Below are positions 1 to 12,274 of a DNA stretch of 64,000 nt, in pieces; within the stretch, counting starts at the first letter, position 1; every line of letters starts with the position of its first letter. The translations under genes and the position numbers were made by a program. Below the pieces are notes generated by a model. That model worked only from the letters and a program-made list of their open reading frames with translations. It ran no database searches and had not been told where the DNA came from. The DNA lies in assembly GCF_032062135.1 (NCBI RefSeq), contig NC_092864.1, positions 17,382,931-17,446,930 of the forward strand, read 5' to 3'. The stretch comes from Pyxicephalus adspersus (Eukaryota > Chordata > Amphibia > Anura > Pyxicephalidae).

Positions 1-683
1 CAGTGCAGAAAAGCCATGAAGAGTTATTCCCATTTAGAGACAATTTTTGAAGAATTAAGTTCATTTATTAAAATAAAGGCATGGGATCATCAGCAGTGAT
101 GGTTACCATACATCAATTAAATAGAACAGGAAATCCAGCCGTACAATATTCAAATCACTAGCTCACCAATGACAACAGCAATCTGGTGGATGAACATTCG
201 TCACCAATAAGTTAAATAGAATGGTTCTCTTTACAGGCAGTAATATACAGAAACCAGAAAATGTATAATCCAGATGTTTTTGGTGAAATATATTTTCCCT
301 ATGACACCATGACAGGAAATAAAGAAATGTGGGGTGCAAGGTAAAAGGTAACAATGACATGTTCCTATTACTCTCCCCACTGTAAAATAGATTTTCCGTT
401 AACATCCAATCTGTCACCAAGACAGGAAAAAGGTTTAATCTCACCAATGGGAACTAAGGAATCAAAATTGACATCGATCCTGACCCCTGTACTCTACTAT
501 CTAAAGAAAAAAAACCTTGGCTGCAGCTGGCCAATTACACCAAAAATTCCCCAAATTAGTTGCTTGTATTAGAAGAGGTATCATACTTCCCTCTCCAGGT
601 TCCATAGAATTATTAGAATGTGTCACTTCTGACAGCGCTCGCTATCCCACCATGTACTAGGGTTCCTTTTACTCACAGGGAAT

Positions 684-776
684 AAAGACAGTGACACCGA
701 GGGAGGAGAGGACCCTGCCCCGAAGAGCTTACAATTTAGGAGGTGAAAGAAGTAACACACAATAGAAGGGGGGGAT
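684..776 (-). mobile_element. L2-type LINE 3'-UTR fragment
   Basis: The minus strand reads the conserved L2 3' segment, with TTGTAAGCTCTTCGGGGCAGG followed by a TCCTCTCCTCC tract and a TGTCACTGTC tract. The fragment is short and lacks coding sequence and tail. Confidence 0.7.
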
Positions 777-3210
777 TCTATGTAACTAAAATGCCTTTGC
801 ATTATAAAATACATAACGTAAATGGTTTACTCTTCTTCTAAGCAAGCTGCTGTAGTCCAGGTCATGAAGTTGTAGAGAACAGCACCCTGACTCCAGCTAA
901 TTGCTGATCACACCCAATTGTCCCCTGCAGAGCGGCGCTGCCTGATGCTGGCATCTCCCATAGCATGAAAACCATTAAACACAACACGGGAGCACTTCCC
1001 AGTCATTGTTCTGTCAGGAGCGAGGCAGCTACCCAAGCAGACATAAGCTCCATTTACAAGCTGCTGACAGCATTACTGTAATTACCCATAACACCAAAAA
1101 TACACGAGTGACCTGAAAGAACATTTCATCTGCCAGGAGAAAACCACAGAGGTCCCCCAGTGCTACCAGCCAGGGGCTCCTATTGGGAATTCTCAAGGTA
1201 TAATGAAGTATTGCTGGGTGAGAGGGAACTTATCATAAATTACATTTTAACCTAACTTCCCTAAACTAAATTCATGTGTAATCAGTTCACTAATATATGA
1301 GAGACATTGGATTATGAGATCCTCCGACAGGCCGTTAGTAACTTGACTATAGTATTTGGAAAAGCATATTACAAAAATTAAATTCCAGATTATTAAAAAT
1401 GTATCCTGACCTACTTATATTTTCGTTTTCATGGCACCTAAGGGCTAGTTCAGACAGTTTTCGGTGACGGGCTCAATAACGGGTTCAACTTTTCCTATTC
1501 AAGTGAATGGAAGAGGATGGAACCATTTTGCAGCAGCAGATTGCAGTGCAGTTCCAAAAAGTGACATATTGCCTTTGGTGGTAAGGTCACTGCTTAGAAT
1601 TTGCACCTTAGTCACACCCGAGGGCATATGTGGATGCCCCTGGTGCAGTTTACGGTTCGGCTGGAAATAGCCAGCCAGGTCTGAGAGAGTCCCAAATCCT
1701 CCTGGCTACAGGACACCTTGATAGGGTGCCGGCAAAGACATAACATGGGTACAGGCAACTGAGAGCCACCTCAACCCAAATAGTCATCTTGCATAAGGGG
1801 ACATGTATATGTGAATGGGGGACAATAGGGAAGTGAACACAGCTAGCTTCTTTGCCCAGTCCATTTGAAGAGAAGGTAGATGACCACCTTGAATTCATGG
1901 CCAAACTTGAATAAAACAAAGGTCTTTGTGACAGGATTAATCCTTAATAAAATGATACTGAATAAGTTTAACAACATAGAAAGTTATTAGTATGGTAAAT
2001 TCTATGTGCTATTTTAGTGAATGGGTTCACATATAGCTAAAACTACAATTTATCATTTTTTTTCAATATAATTTTTAGTATAGGACTTCAGATATCAAAA
2101 ATACAAATACAATGAAAAATATAAAAACACAACATAACAACAACATGTGTTTACATAACTTTGGAGAAGTGAAGTTGAAAAAAATAACAGGTCATTTTTT
2201 TTTTACCAAGCTCACCCATGTATACTTTATTTTATTTATTTTTTTAACCTTTCTACAATTTTTCCCCCTCCATGGAAGACAAATCTGTAGGGGAGACACA
2301 GACTTATTCCTTCGGTACACACCTTAAACATAAAGCCTTTTGTGCTCAGACTGACTTGTTGAATAAGCCTGATAAATCCTAAGAAATATATACTTGCAGA
2401 CCAACTAGGTTTTGCCACACAGAACAAAGGTGTATTTACACTGCCGTGTTTCCACGAAGGACATGGAGCAAGAGAAAACATCCAACGTAATACAGCTAGC
2501 TCAAAGAACTGATCTCTGGAAGCCGTGCCCAACTAAAGACCGGCAGAGTATATATCACACTTCCTAATTCTGAATTCTAATTCCTCCTTTGAATTCACTG
2601 CACACATACAGGTTACAAAGCAAAGCAACAATGTGCAATGCTCCAGAACAAGCATCCCAAAAAATCCAACCCAACCAACTGTATTTTTAATTTTGGTTTT
2701 GCCATCTGGAAGCAAACATTAAATACTAAAGTGTTCTTTCTACTTTGATCTGCTGTCCATGGCCAACTCTGAAGGACTTTTCCATTTTATTAAACCGCTG
2801 GATAACGCCTCTTTAGATTCCATCTTGGATTTACAGAAAACACTTGAAAACTAGACAGGTTAACAAGGCCCTAAGTGCAGCTTCCATGCTGGCAATGTGT
2901 AGGAGGGCAATATAGACACAAGACGCTATGTAAACATTGTTACTGAAGACTAGTGTCTCTACTTCCCCAATGCAAACAAAGCTGACAGCTTGATGTATTA
3001 CCAAGCTTGGGGCGGTCTTAGTAAAGAGTCCATTGTTGACTACACAGCCCAAAGGAAAATGTCCAACAGCCATGAAGATCACTGATACACTGCTACAATA
3101 CTATACCAGGGTTCCTCCAAGGGTTGCTACAGTTTTGGTGACACCAATGATACAAGTTAAGAAAAGCTGTACTACACCTTGGAGTATTGGGACACTATAA
3201 ATATTTACAG

Positions 3211-3410
3211 TTATTATTAATAAACAGGATTTATTTAGGGCCAACATAATACGCAGCACTGTACATTATATAGGAGTTGCAAATGAAAGATAGATACAGA
3301 CTGACACAAGAGAAGGAGAGGACCCGGAATGAAGAGCTTACAATCTAGGAGGTGGGAGAAGTCTCACACAATAGGAGGGGGGATATGGAATGGTGGGAAG
3401 TAGTGACGGG
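3211..3410 (-). mobile_element. L2-type LINE 3' end
   Basis: On the minus strand this has the antisense-readable L2 3' UTR (ATTGTAAGCTCTTCATTCCG, CTTCTCTTGTGTCAGTCTG), then the terminal hairpin-like GCGTATTATGTTGGCCC and a TTATTA-type tail at 3211. It is diverged from the better copies at 8561 and 49011. Confidence 0.75.
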
Positions 3411-3508
3411 AGTTACATAGGAGTTACATTTGGTACACACTTCTACATGAAAACAGATCATAACTGGGTACATTTTCTGCAACCAATGGCTTTGGTTCCC
3501 ATGAATTA

Positions 3509-3656
3509 CAGTGTTCTCCCCAGCCCCTTTTAGCTGGGTGTACCACCCAGCACTTTTCAGTGACCACCTGGCTGTTCTTGAGTGGTTACTGAAATGTCGG
3601 GTCACAATTCCGTTTCCTCCCACCCAGCTTAAGAAAAATTCAGGGGAAAATATTGG
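3509..3656. mobile_element. Inverted-repeat element, CAGTGTTCTCCCC family, copy 1
   Basis: It begins CAGTGTTCTCCCCAGCCCC, continues with the family body (GCTGGGT, ACCACCCAGCAC, GGTTACTGAAA, GGGTCACAAT) and ends in a decayed inverted copy of the start. The same body occurs at 36683, 37422, 38945, 39722 and 41738. The CAGTGTT terminus resembles hAT elements. No transposase is present, so this is a non-autonomous copy. Confidence 0.65.
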
Positions 3657-3985
3657 ATTACCACTTTTCCTAACTAGCTGTGCAATCTCTTTAATGAAAG
3701 GATGGTTTATAACATCATGGTGCTCATTTAACTTGAAATCATCAGAAATAAAGATCTATACTGTCCTCCAGTTGTAACGTTTGATACATCTGCAGATCTG
3801 CCAGCAGTTTTCTTCATCAGTTGCTATTTAACCATCAATCACCAACACAATAAAAGCTTATGTTAAATGACATTCAGCCAAGCTGATGAAATGTCATTAG
3901 AAGACTGATCCTACTCATCCTGGTGGTAATGAGTGACAATTGTTACACTCATGAGGGACTTCAAGCCTTGGAAGAAACTTTCAGC

Positions 3986-4408
3986 TAAACCTACGTACAC
4001 ACTTCCAATTATTATCGTTGGAAAACGAACGACGAACGATCCTGCACGTTATCTACGAACGATCGTATAGCACCGATCCTGCACATAGAGATAACGACAC
4101 GATCGTTCGTAGATATTGTACACACAATAGATACGATCGTTTGAGCGATAGAGGAACTATGTGCACGACAGGAAAGTGAACGAACGTTCGTTCATTACGC
4201 ATGCTCAGCCCATGGACGATCAACGAACGATCGTACACACGAACGATGTTCAACGATCGTCGTCCAATCCGATCCGCCGGTCCGGTCGTTCGTTTCCAAT
4301 GACTTTCCTCGTTCGTCGGCGTCGTTGGTTACTTTTTTTACGAACGATTTTTGCCCAATCGATCGTTCGTTCTGTACGATAAAAATTGGAAGTGTGTACG
4401 CACCTTTA
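3986..4408. mobile_element. CpG-dense inverted-repeat element (GTGTGTACG family), copy 1
   Basis: The ends are inverted repeats, with TAAACCTACGTACACACTTC on the left and the complement of TAAAGGTGCGTACACACTTC on the right. The inside is packed with CGAACGATCG-type words in both orientations, giving many nested palindromes. It has no coding capacity. CpG is abundant compared with the AT-rich, CpG-poor surroundings, which suggests recent insertion. Related copies lie at 13739, 22620, 40106 and 40782. Confidence 0.7.
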
Positions 4409-5997
4409 CAGATCTTAAAATAAGACAGACAAATCCACCACAACTAAGTTATATGTTTGGCTTAGTTTACACTACAGATTGCCATTGAAGCTGAACTCCG
4501 GGCATCGCTTCCGTTTTGCACAGAAATTTCTTAATCTAAATTCACTGCACACTGAGCTTCTCACAATGACCATTAAAAGCTGCAACAAGTCAGATACAGT
4601 CAAAATTATTTCCAAAAGTATGTGTAGAATCAAAGAGCCCTTTGCTTGCCAGCCCGACCCATCCCTGGTCCACCATTTTCACTAATTGGATTTCAGCATT
4701 TTTTATTAGATTTCATCACAGAGGTGTCACCACAACCCCTTAATAAGAAGCCAAGTACCACAACTCAGCAGCCCCTTCCACCAGCCATAATCTGCAAGTA
4801 CTGCACAGGGACCCAGGTAATCAGAAACAAGGAAAACAAAGTTTTAGATTACCACTGACCTAGCAAGAACAAGCATAGTATATAATACAACACAGTCCAT
4901 TGCAGGATGATTTTATTTGATTTTAATTGTTTTTTAAACTATTATTTCTCATTCCTATACATAGAATTTTTTTTATAGCTTTTGAAGTAGAACCTGTCAG
5001 GGATGAACACCTAAATTTCTGCTTCAGTTCTGCAGGCTTAGCTCTCAGAAATGTGAGGGTGTGTGCGGTTATTCACTTGTATTCTCCTCCTGTTAGATGG
5101 TAATTGCTTTTAGGCTCCCTATGGCTGACCTGTTTCCTACATGATCATAGATTTCAGCCCGTCTGTCGGGAAAGGGTAACACGGTCAATTAACAAATCCT
5201 TTTGTTTTCTTTCATCACCAAATTTTCTTTGCCTTTGTTGTCAGGTCAAAGCTCAGCCTTGTAAAAACTTCATATAATTGTCACTGGAAATGATCTTTCA
5301 TAATATTTTCCAGCAGCAGATCAATGAACGAGAGCTGTACACTACCCTACATTGCTCCCCTATAAATCCACCGAAGGCTGCTGTGCAAGTCAGGGACCAT
5401 TCATCTCGGACAAGAATCACCTGAAGTATGTAGGTTACCATTAGGCAGGAAAGAATTATAGAAGTAAACACTACTGTTAAAATTCAATGGTTCAAACTCA
5501 GATTTTAACAGATTTACACTGTGACCGGTTCTCTTTTTATAGTAGCTGCTAAAAGATTTCTTCTATGGCCAGGAAAAGTGAATGTGGAATGAAAAGTACA
5601 AATGTAAAAGAATGAATATGGGTGCAACCACCTATAAGTACAATTGGACATTTCTGACACAGCCAAACAATTATTTACAAGTGTGACCATCTACCACCAG
5701 CTATATACAATCTGACTGGCTCCTCCATGAGTTTGGTACTTAGACGTTCTAGAATGTCTGTCAGCTTGGAGACATAATTATAGTTAGAAAATGAAATGCT
5801 AAAGTCTCCTGTGCCTAGACATCACTATAAAAAGCCAAGTCATATATAAATAGACAGGCTGATTACTATTGCAGAGCATGAATATCAGTTGGCTGTGATC
5901 ATTTTGTTTGTCAGCCGGGGTAAAACCTCTGAAAAATTGCGGAGCTCAGCAATTGCAAATCACTGTTACATTATTATATATGGGACATATATTAAAT

Positions 5998-6484
5998 GAT
6001 GGGCTTCCTTTGTATGCAGCCCCCCTCCCATTATATAGAAAATAATGTTCTTCCTATGTCTGAAGCCCCCCCCCCCCTCATTATATAAAAAAATGGGCTT
6101 CCTTTGTATGCACCATTATATAGAAAATGGAGGGGGGGGGGGGAGGGGGGAGGGGGGGGGGGCATTATATAGAAAATAATGGGCTTCCCATGTTTGCAGC
6201 CCCCCCCCCCGCTGTTTATATAGAAAAGAATAGGCTTCCTATGTATGCAGCTCACCCCCCCCCTTTATATTAAAAATAATGGGGGGGGGCATTATATAGA
6301 AAATAATGGGCTACCTATGTTTGCAGCCCCCCACCCATTATATAGAAAATAATGGGCTTTCTATGTATGCAGCCCCCACCCCCCTCCCCCCCACACACGT
6401 TATATAGAAAATAATTGGCCTTCCTTTGTATGCAGCCCCCCCCCCTCCATTATATAGAAAATAAAGGGCTTCCTATGTCCCCCA
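5998..6484. repeat. C-tract minisatellite
   Basis: There are about nine imperfect tandem units. Each combines TTATATAGAAAATAATGGGC, TTCCTATGTATGCAG and a run of 7-14 C. One unit (about 6116-6165) is inverted in base composition, carrying G runs instead of C runs. Unit lengths vary roughly from 40 to 70 bases because of the homopolymer. Confidence 0.9.
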
Positions 6485-7812
6485 TTCTCCTATCTGACAT
6501 CTCTCAGCTGAGTGCTGGCCTTGGGCAAGATTTCATTTGCAGAACACAGCACATGTTCAGACTTTGCTGCAAACATGAGGATCTGGGGGAAGAATTCTAG
6601 ACTACAATGGATGGTTTTACACTTCTACGCTGTGACCTGATCAGAATGACATCCAATTTCATTAACGACTGCATGCTACAATTTTCTTTTGGCAGGGATT
6701 GCCATGGGAGGCAATGAAGCAATCTAACCACTTGTTGGAAATCGCTTTCCTTGCAGCACATTGATTTATATCCCTTGCAATTGACGTTATTGTGCAGCTA
6801 AACGGTTAAACTGCACAGTAGCATTATGAATATTAGGATTAGCTTTGTAATTCAGCCCAGATCATCAGAATGGATGCACGGCTTAGGCGTGGTCTTGCAG
6901 TCCTGATAAAACAATGAAATGATGAGCCCTGTATAAAAATGACAGAAATGGCTGGGACACATGTGAGGATAGAGAACANGAAATCAGAGCCCAGGATCTG
7001 AGCCTCATCACACACCTAGGGCAGAACAAAGCCTGCTGGAGTCAGCCGCACCTCCTATATAAAGGACAATAGTCTGGAAAATGGCTGGAGGAGGAGGGGG
7101 ACACCTTTGTGCAAATCACAGATTCCTAAATAGATCAGGAAAAAAAATCTCAAAATATATAAAATGTCACAATGATAAATGACATAGCAACTCCTGGATA
7201 GCAGCACATGCCGAGCTGTACTCTGCAAGCCAGTGCATGAGCTGCTCTATCCTGCAAATAATAAAATCATTTAATTGCAGTCACTATCTTATAATGATTT
7301 TCAGGCAGATATATATTTATAAATATAATTGTTCAATACATTTGATCTTCAAGGCAATATAGTCACAGCAATATCTGAGCCAAATCTCTTCCTGATTTAC
7401 AGATCCCTCTCTATCCTGTCACCATTATAGAGATTTGTTATGACTTCCTGTTTCAGTGCTAGGAGTCAGAAGGAATGATTTCTGAGACACATGGTAGAGG
7501 GGTTTGCTGTGCATGCACCTTCCTGTTCCAGTGACCCCATTCTTCACATTAATTGACTTGTTGTCACCGATAGCAAAAGAAATCTCAGCAAAGCTGGTCC
7601 AACCCTGGACACAAGAGCTTGCAATCCACTTTCAGCATCCCCAGATGACAAATATCCACAGAGTCAGCCACTAGACAGCAGGCATGGGACATCAATGTGC
7701 TGGTGAACCTCAAGTCCCAGCAGGCCCTGGCTGCACTGTACTACACCCAAACCAGACAGAGGTCCACCCAGCCTCACCCACTTCCCCTGGAACCCCTAGG
7801 CCCATGACTGAC

Positions 7813-7868
7813 CTGGAGCTAGGCTTGCTTTCGGACTCCAGGCCCTGGAAGGTGTGTGTGGAAGTCAT
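7813..7868 (-). CDS. jpt2: jpt2 (Jupiter microtubule-associated homolog 2), first coding exon, partial gene
   Basis: The exon reads MTSTHTFQGLESESKPSS plus two bases (AG) of a split Arg codon, followed by the donor AG|GTCAGT at 7812. JPT/HN1 family proteins begin with a short exon of the pattern MT-x-T-x-TF-x-G-x(n)-SSR that splices into a VLRPPGG-type exon, and this one fits in length, sequence and phase. It lies downstream of cramp1 on the same strand, as in human (CRAMP1 then JPT2), which favours jpt2 over jpt1. The ATG at 7866-7868 has A at -3. JPT proteins are small, mostly disordered proteins described as microtubule-associated; human JPT2 is also reported as an NAADP-binding protein. 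No further exon was recognised between 1 and 7800, so the rest is off the left edge. The call rests on one 18-codon exon plus synteny. Confidence 0.72.
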
Positions 7869-8260
7869 ATTGGTGCAGAACTCCCTACAATACGTCCACA
7901 CGCCAAGACAGCCGCAACCGAATGCTCACTACAAGGAAAAGCCCCGGTCAGCGCGGGCTGCCAGAAGATTTGTCTCCTTGACTGTCCGTCACCATTCTCC
8001 ACCAATCATAAGCGAGTCCTCGAAGAACCCACCGCCTCTCACTGCCTTGTCGCTGACTGGTCAGCTGTCTTACGTCTACACAACGTCAATCAACACATTT
8101 GGCCTTTTCTGATTGGATGATGGGCGGGGTACTAAGTAGATGTCTCGGCCCTTTGTAGAAATGGCGTGCACTGATTGGCTATGAAGTACCTGCCCCTGAT
8201 GAATGACGTAATGCAGAAGTGCGGATGAAAGTTCTTTAGTGTTACATTCCATATGGAGGA
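7869..8260 (-). promoter_or_regulatory. jpt2: CpG/CCAAT promoter region of jpt2
   Basis: This stretch just upstream of the jpt2 ATG is richer in CpG than its flanks. It contains several CCAAT boxes in either orientation (CCAATCA near 8000; ATTGG near 8112 and 8172), a GGGCGGGG-type GC box near 8127 and a CRE-like TGACGTAA near 8203. The leader has no recognisable intron. The transcription start cannot be fixed by eye. The long open frames across this stretch look like by-products of its base composition. Confidence 0.6.
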
Positions 8261-8560
8261 GGAAATCAGAAACATGCAGGGCAGCAGGGTCATGGGGAGC
8301 CAGGGGGCTGCTAGGGGTGACTCACATTGGGAGAGCTACACTGCTACAAACACATTGGGGGGGGGGGTTACCAGTTACATGATTTCTTCCTAATCATTAA
8401 TAATTAATAATCAATCAAATTACCAAAAAAGAAATTACATCATCTGGTTAGCTGTCCACACCACAATATCGCTTTCATATACAAATTTGTATAAAGGTGA
8501 GTAACCAAATCGTGGCCTACATTACCAATATTGCAAATAATTTTGCACATAATATAAAAT

Positions 8561-8985
8561 ATTATTATTATTAATAAACAGGATTTATATAGTGCCAACA
8601 TATTACACAGCACTGTACATTAAATAGGGGTTGCAAATGACAGACAAATACAGACAGGAGGAGGAGAGGACCCTGCCCAGAAGAGCTTACAATCTAGGAG
8701 GTTGGGGTATCACACAATATTAGGGGCGATATGTAGTGGTGGGAAGTAGTAACAGTTTAAAAAGACAGAAGAAGATGGGTAGGCAAGTTTGAAAAAATGG
8801 GTTTTGAGTGCTCTGTTAAATGAGCAGAAAGTAGGAGCAAGCCGAATAGGACGAGGAAGACCATTCCAGAGAGTTGGAGCAGCTCTAAAATAATCTTGGA
8901 GCCGTGCATGTGATGAGGTTATGAGTGAGGAAGTCAGTTGTAGGTCATTGGAGGAGCAAAGAGAGCGGCTAGGGGAGTATTTTTT
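8561..8985 (-). mobile_element. L2-type LINE 3' end with C-terminal coding remnant
   Basis: On the minus strand, a remnant of the reverse-transcriptase C-terminus (8770-8985, with the AAPTLW-like and FCSFN-like region) is followed by the L2 3' UTR (TTGTAAGCTCTTCTGGGCAG) and the terminal GTAATATGTTGGCACTATA box with a (TAA)n tail at 8561-8575. It is 5' truncated, as is usual for LINEs. Confidence 0.8.
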
Positions 8986-10057
8986 TTAATAAACAATAAT
9001 AAACAACTTGATTTATTAAATATCAATAAAATATCAAAACACATTCATTAATATTCACAATTCAATAGTGATCTCGCTCATAGATACATTGCTTGAGTAT
9101 TCCAAGTTTCCACACGTTTTGCAGATTTAAATCGGCTTCTTCAGGAAATGGGAGATATTAGTATCCTGGGTGGGGGTGACGGCATAAAGCCCCCTTACAC
9201 AGAATGGTAATAAATACATGCAATGAGCAACACCATGGCTGCATAACCTTCCCAAGGAGAGCGATTTCCAATGGATTGCAAAAGTTTTTCAGCTCAGAAA
9301 GAAAAGAGATGAAGAGGACCTGTACCTGGACTTACTGGATGCCTGTGAGCTGTCAGTATTGAGGGGATTGTAGCTTTTTGAGAAGCATTGGTAAAAACGA
9401 TCTCAACTAAGCTCCTTGGACTTTGTCGAGCGATGATTGAGATTATGTTACCATTAAATTTGAAGATCTTTTAATTTGTTTTTTAATACCTATTGTAATG
9501 TAAAATAAAATTCTTGTTTTTAAAAATATGTAAGTTTTTTTATGCTTTAAAAGTCCTGTACCAATTATTTTACCTTTTGCACTTCCGGCACAATATAAAG
9601 TCAGGGACCCCCTTCTATAATTATTATATCCACCTCTCACTGTACTTTGGTGTGATGATCAGTGGGAAGAAAGTGTGTTACATTGATGGCCATTGGAAAG
9701 GATGTCCGATGTATGGATAGCCAAAAAGATCATTGGTGTCATTTATACTGAATCTAAAGTCACAAACTGCTCATTGCTCAAGGAACCCCCAGCAACCTAT
9801 GGAGGAATCCTGGTTGAGAATCACTGCTCCTCCCTGACAGGAATCTATAATAATATCAGATGTTTTCTTACACAACACCACACTGTTCTAAACACTTGTA
9901 CATTTTTTTCAGACCTTTGATTTTAAGTAACAAATATGCCTATTCCAGTATTGCTCAGCAGTGGAAGTGTTGCATAGTTTTCTATAAGATGCAAATTAAT
10001 TTGAAAAGTACATGCTGTAAGATTTCTGTACATTTTCCCCACACTTTTTTATATTGT

Positions 10058-10569
10058 CAACTTCACCTTAGAATCAAATTCAAGCTCCTGTGCTTTGCCT
10101 TCAAATCCCTCCACAGTTCTTGTCCTACTTACCTTTCTGTCCTGGTAAAAAATCCTCTCTAGATGCTCTCTCCGCTCCTCCAATGACCTACTAATGACTT
10201 CCTCACTCATAACCTCATCACACGCAAGGATACAAGACTTCTCTAGAGCTGCCCCAACTCTCTGGAAAGGTTTTCCTCGTCCTTTTCAGCTCTTTTACTT
10301 TCTGCTCATTTAACAGAGCACTCAAAGCCTATCTTTTCAAACTTGCCTACCCGTCTTCTTTTGCCTCCTAAAACCCTCACTACTTCCCACCACTACATAT
10401 CTCCCATCCTTTTGTGTTCTAATTCCCCCACCTACTAGATTGTAAGCTCTTAGGGGCAGGGTCCTCTCCTCCTGTGCCACTGTCTGTATTAGTCTTTCAT
10501 TTGCATTCCTATTTAATGTACAGCGCTGCGTAATATGTTGGCACTATATGAATCCTGTATATTATTATT

Positions 10570-10600
<31 letters not shown>

Positions 10601-10610
10601 GTAATATTTG
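10058..10610 (+). mobile_element. L2-type LINE 3' end with RT C-terminal remnant
   Basis: Translation near 10058-10160 gives LRIKFKLLCFAFKSLHSSC and PTYLS, which is the C-terminal motif of L2-clade reverse transcriptases. A RAAPTLW-type block near 10240 is in another frame after a frameshift. The 3' UTR (TTGTAAGCTCTTAGGGGCAG at about 10440), the terminal GCGTAATATGTTGGCACTAT box and a (TAA)n tail at 10561-10602 follow. It is a dead 5'-truncated copy. Confidence 0.85.
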
Positions 10611-11958
10611 TGCAAGAGATCTCTGTATTCCTATCACACTGTGTGATTGTCTATGTTTGTTGTCCTGACTGATTGTGTTTAGTGACACTGCTATGCTTTA
10701 GATAATCATGGAATTCTCTGCACACAATTACAAGGAATATAATTTATTATTGAAAATTTATGAACTCTTAGATTGCATGAAATGTTGCATGGACCATAAA
10801 AATGCTTCTGAAACTGATTCCTGATTTGAAGGGTCACCCTTCATTATATTCACTCAATGTTGTATTTCATTATTCACAAGCCCCATTGAGCACATTCTTA
10901 ATAAAGCCTGACCCACAACACCCTGTTCATTCTGCCCTCATTCCCTAGTGGAAGGAATGTCCTAGGGATTGTCTACGCTCCCAGGTATGATTATACCAAC
11001 CTGCATTTCTCCCCAACATGTCACTGTGGCTTCTAAAATACCAATCTACATTAGGAATAAACATTGGGCCTAACTGCCCGTCCCTTCCAATGCCATAGAT
11101 AAATCTTGTGATGTACTCAGACCTCGGATGGATCAGAGTTTTCTTTTTCTTACATAGACAAACCCAGCTCCAAACCCGATTATCGATTAGGATTGAATCA
11201 TAATGAATTCTGATCATGTGATCAATATGTATGCAAACTCATTCAGGAAAACATTGTTTCAGTTTTTTGGCTATATGTTTTTGATTGACTCATATTGATG
11301 TATGTATACAGCATTCAGATTGTGGCACATGCACAGCAAGGACTCAACAATCTGGTACCTACTGCGCATGTATGGGATTCAGAATCTGCACATGTACATT
11401 AGGGTTCTGAAAAATCCCGTATCTACTATACATGTGCGAGATTTGACAACTATTAACCTCTTCTATTATTTTCTTCCCATTATTAGATTTCTTTTCAATG
11501 GGTAATAGGTTGATAAATGAACATTGAAATGAACTTTTTTATGTTTGCAGTGTTTTTGGTTACATTTTTTTTTTGCAGGAAATCCAATTGGTAAAAGTCA
11601 GTGTCTCAATCAAGTCTAGATATTGCCGCCAAGTTAGGAAGAAAAGAATCGCTTTGTGTGTATGAAGCGATCTGAGAGAGTGAGCGGAGGAGTTTGGAAA
11701 GGAGGATAAGGATGGTCGACTCTATTTACAGCTGAATTGATTTCTGAGGGAGTCTGATGGTGAATGACAGCGTTAGAGCAGTTGTTGTGCAACCAGCAAT
11801 CTTCATCGTCTTGATGGCTGCACATCGGCTTTGCCTGTTATAAATGCTAGGCTGTGTATTCACATTTATGTTCTGTTGGCTGGATCCCATTCTGCACTTC
11901 ATGTCATCAGTCTCATTCCTGCCCTGAAGGGTATAAAAGTGCTGGGCACATTCTAAAG

Positions 11959-12274
11959 CAGCGGTTGCCAACCGGTGGTTCGCGACTCTGGCCAATGTAC
12001 CCCCGGCAGGGACAGGAGAAGGTCCCCGCCTTGTGCACCGGCCATAGCTGCAGACCATGTCTCCCGTACAGATCGCAGGCTCAGGGTGGTGGGCAGGTTG
12101 TGTCTCTGGACACACCTGCGATGGGAGAGTGGGCAGGTTCTGTCTGTATGTTATCATGACTTCACTACGAAGGAAGTTTCTTCCCCTTTGAGTGACACAC
12201 GGCTCCCCACGCATGCACAGTTCCGAGCCCATTAATTTACTGGTCTGTAGGTCCGAAAAGTTTGGCGACCACTG
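11959..12274. mobile_element. hAT-like non-autonomous element with 8-bp target duplication, copy A
   Basis: The termini are inverted repeats of CAGCGGTTGCCAACC and its complement form (TTTGGCGACCACTG). The element is flanked by a perfect 8-bp duplication TTCTAAAG at 11951-11958 and 12275-12282. An 8-bp duplication with CAGNGGTT termini is characteristic of the hAT superfamily. It is 316 bp with no transposase. A related copy with its own duplication lies at 30508-30903. Confidence 0.88.

Larger units (their letters stand above)
1..7812. other. jpt2: jpt2 intron 1 (left part of window)
   Basis: This is non-coding by inspection. It holds L2 3'-end fragments (684-776, 3211-3410), a CAGTGTT-type inverted-repeat element (3509-3656), a GTGTGTACG-type inverted-repeat element (3986-4408) and a C-tract minisatellite (5998-6484). 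Nothing could be named in 777-3210 or 4409-5997, and no exon with JPT-like sequence was seen. Confidence 0.5.

Noticed and set aside
7684..8112. 142-codon plus-strand frame
   Set aside because: It is antisense to jpt2 exon 1 and its promoter; openness follows from GC content, and there is no family resemblance.
11726..12232. 168-codon minus-strand frame
   Set aside because: Most of it lies inside the hAT-like element 11959-12274, a non-coding transposon with a target duplication.
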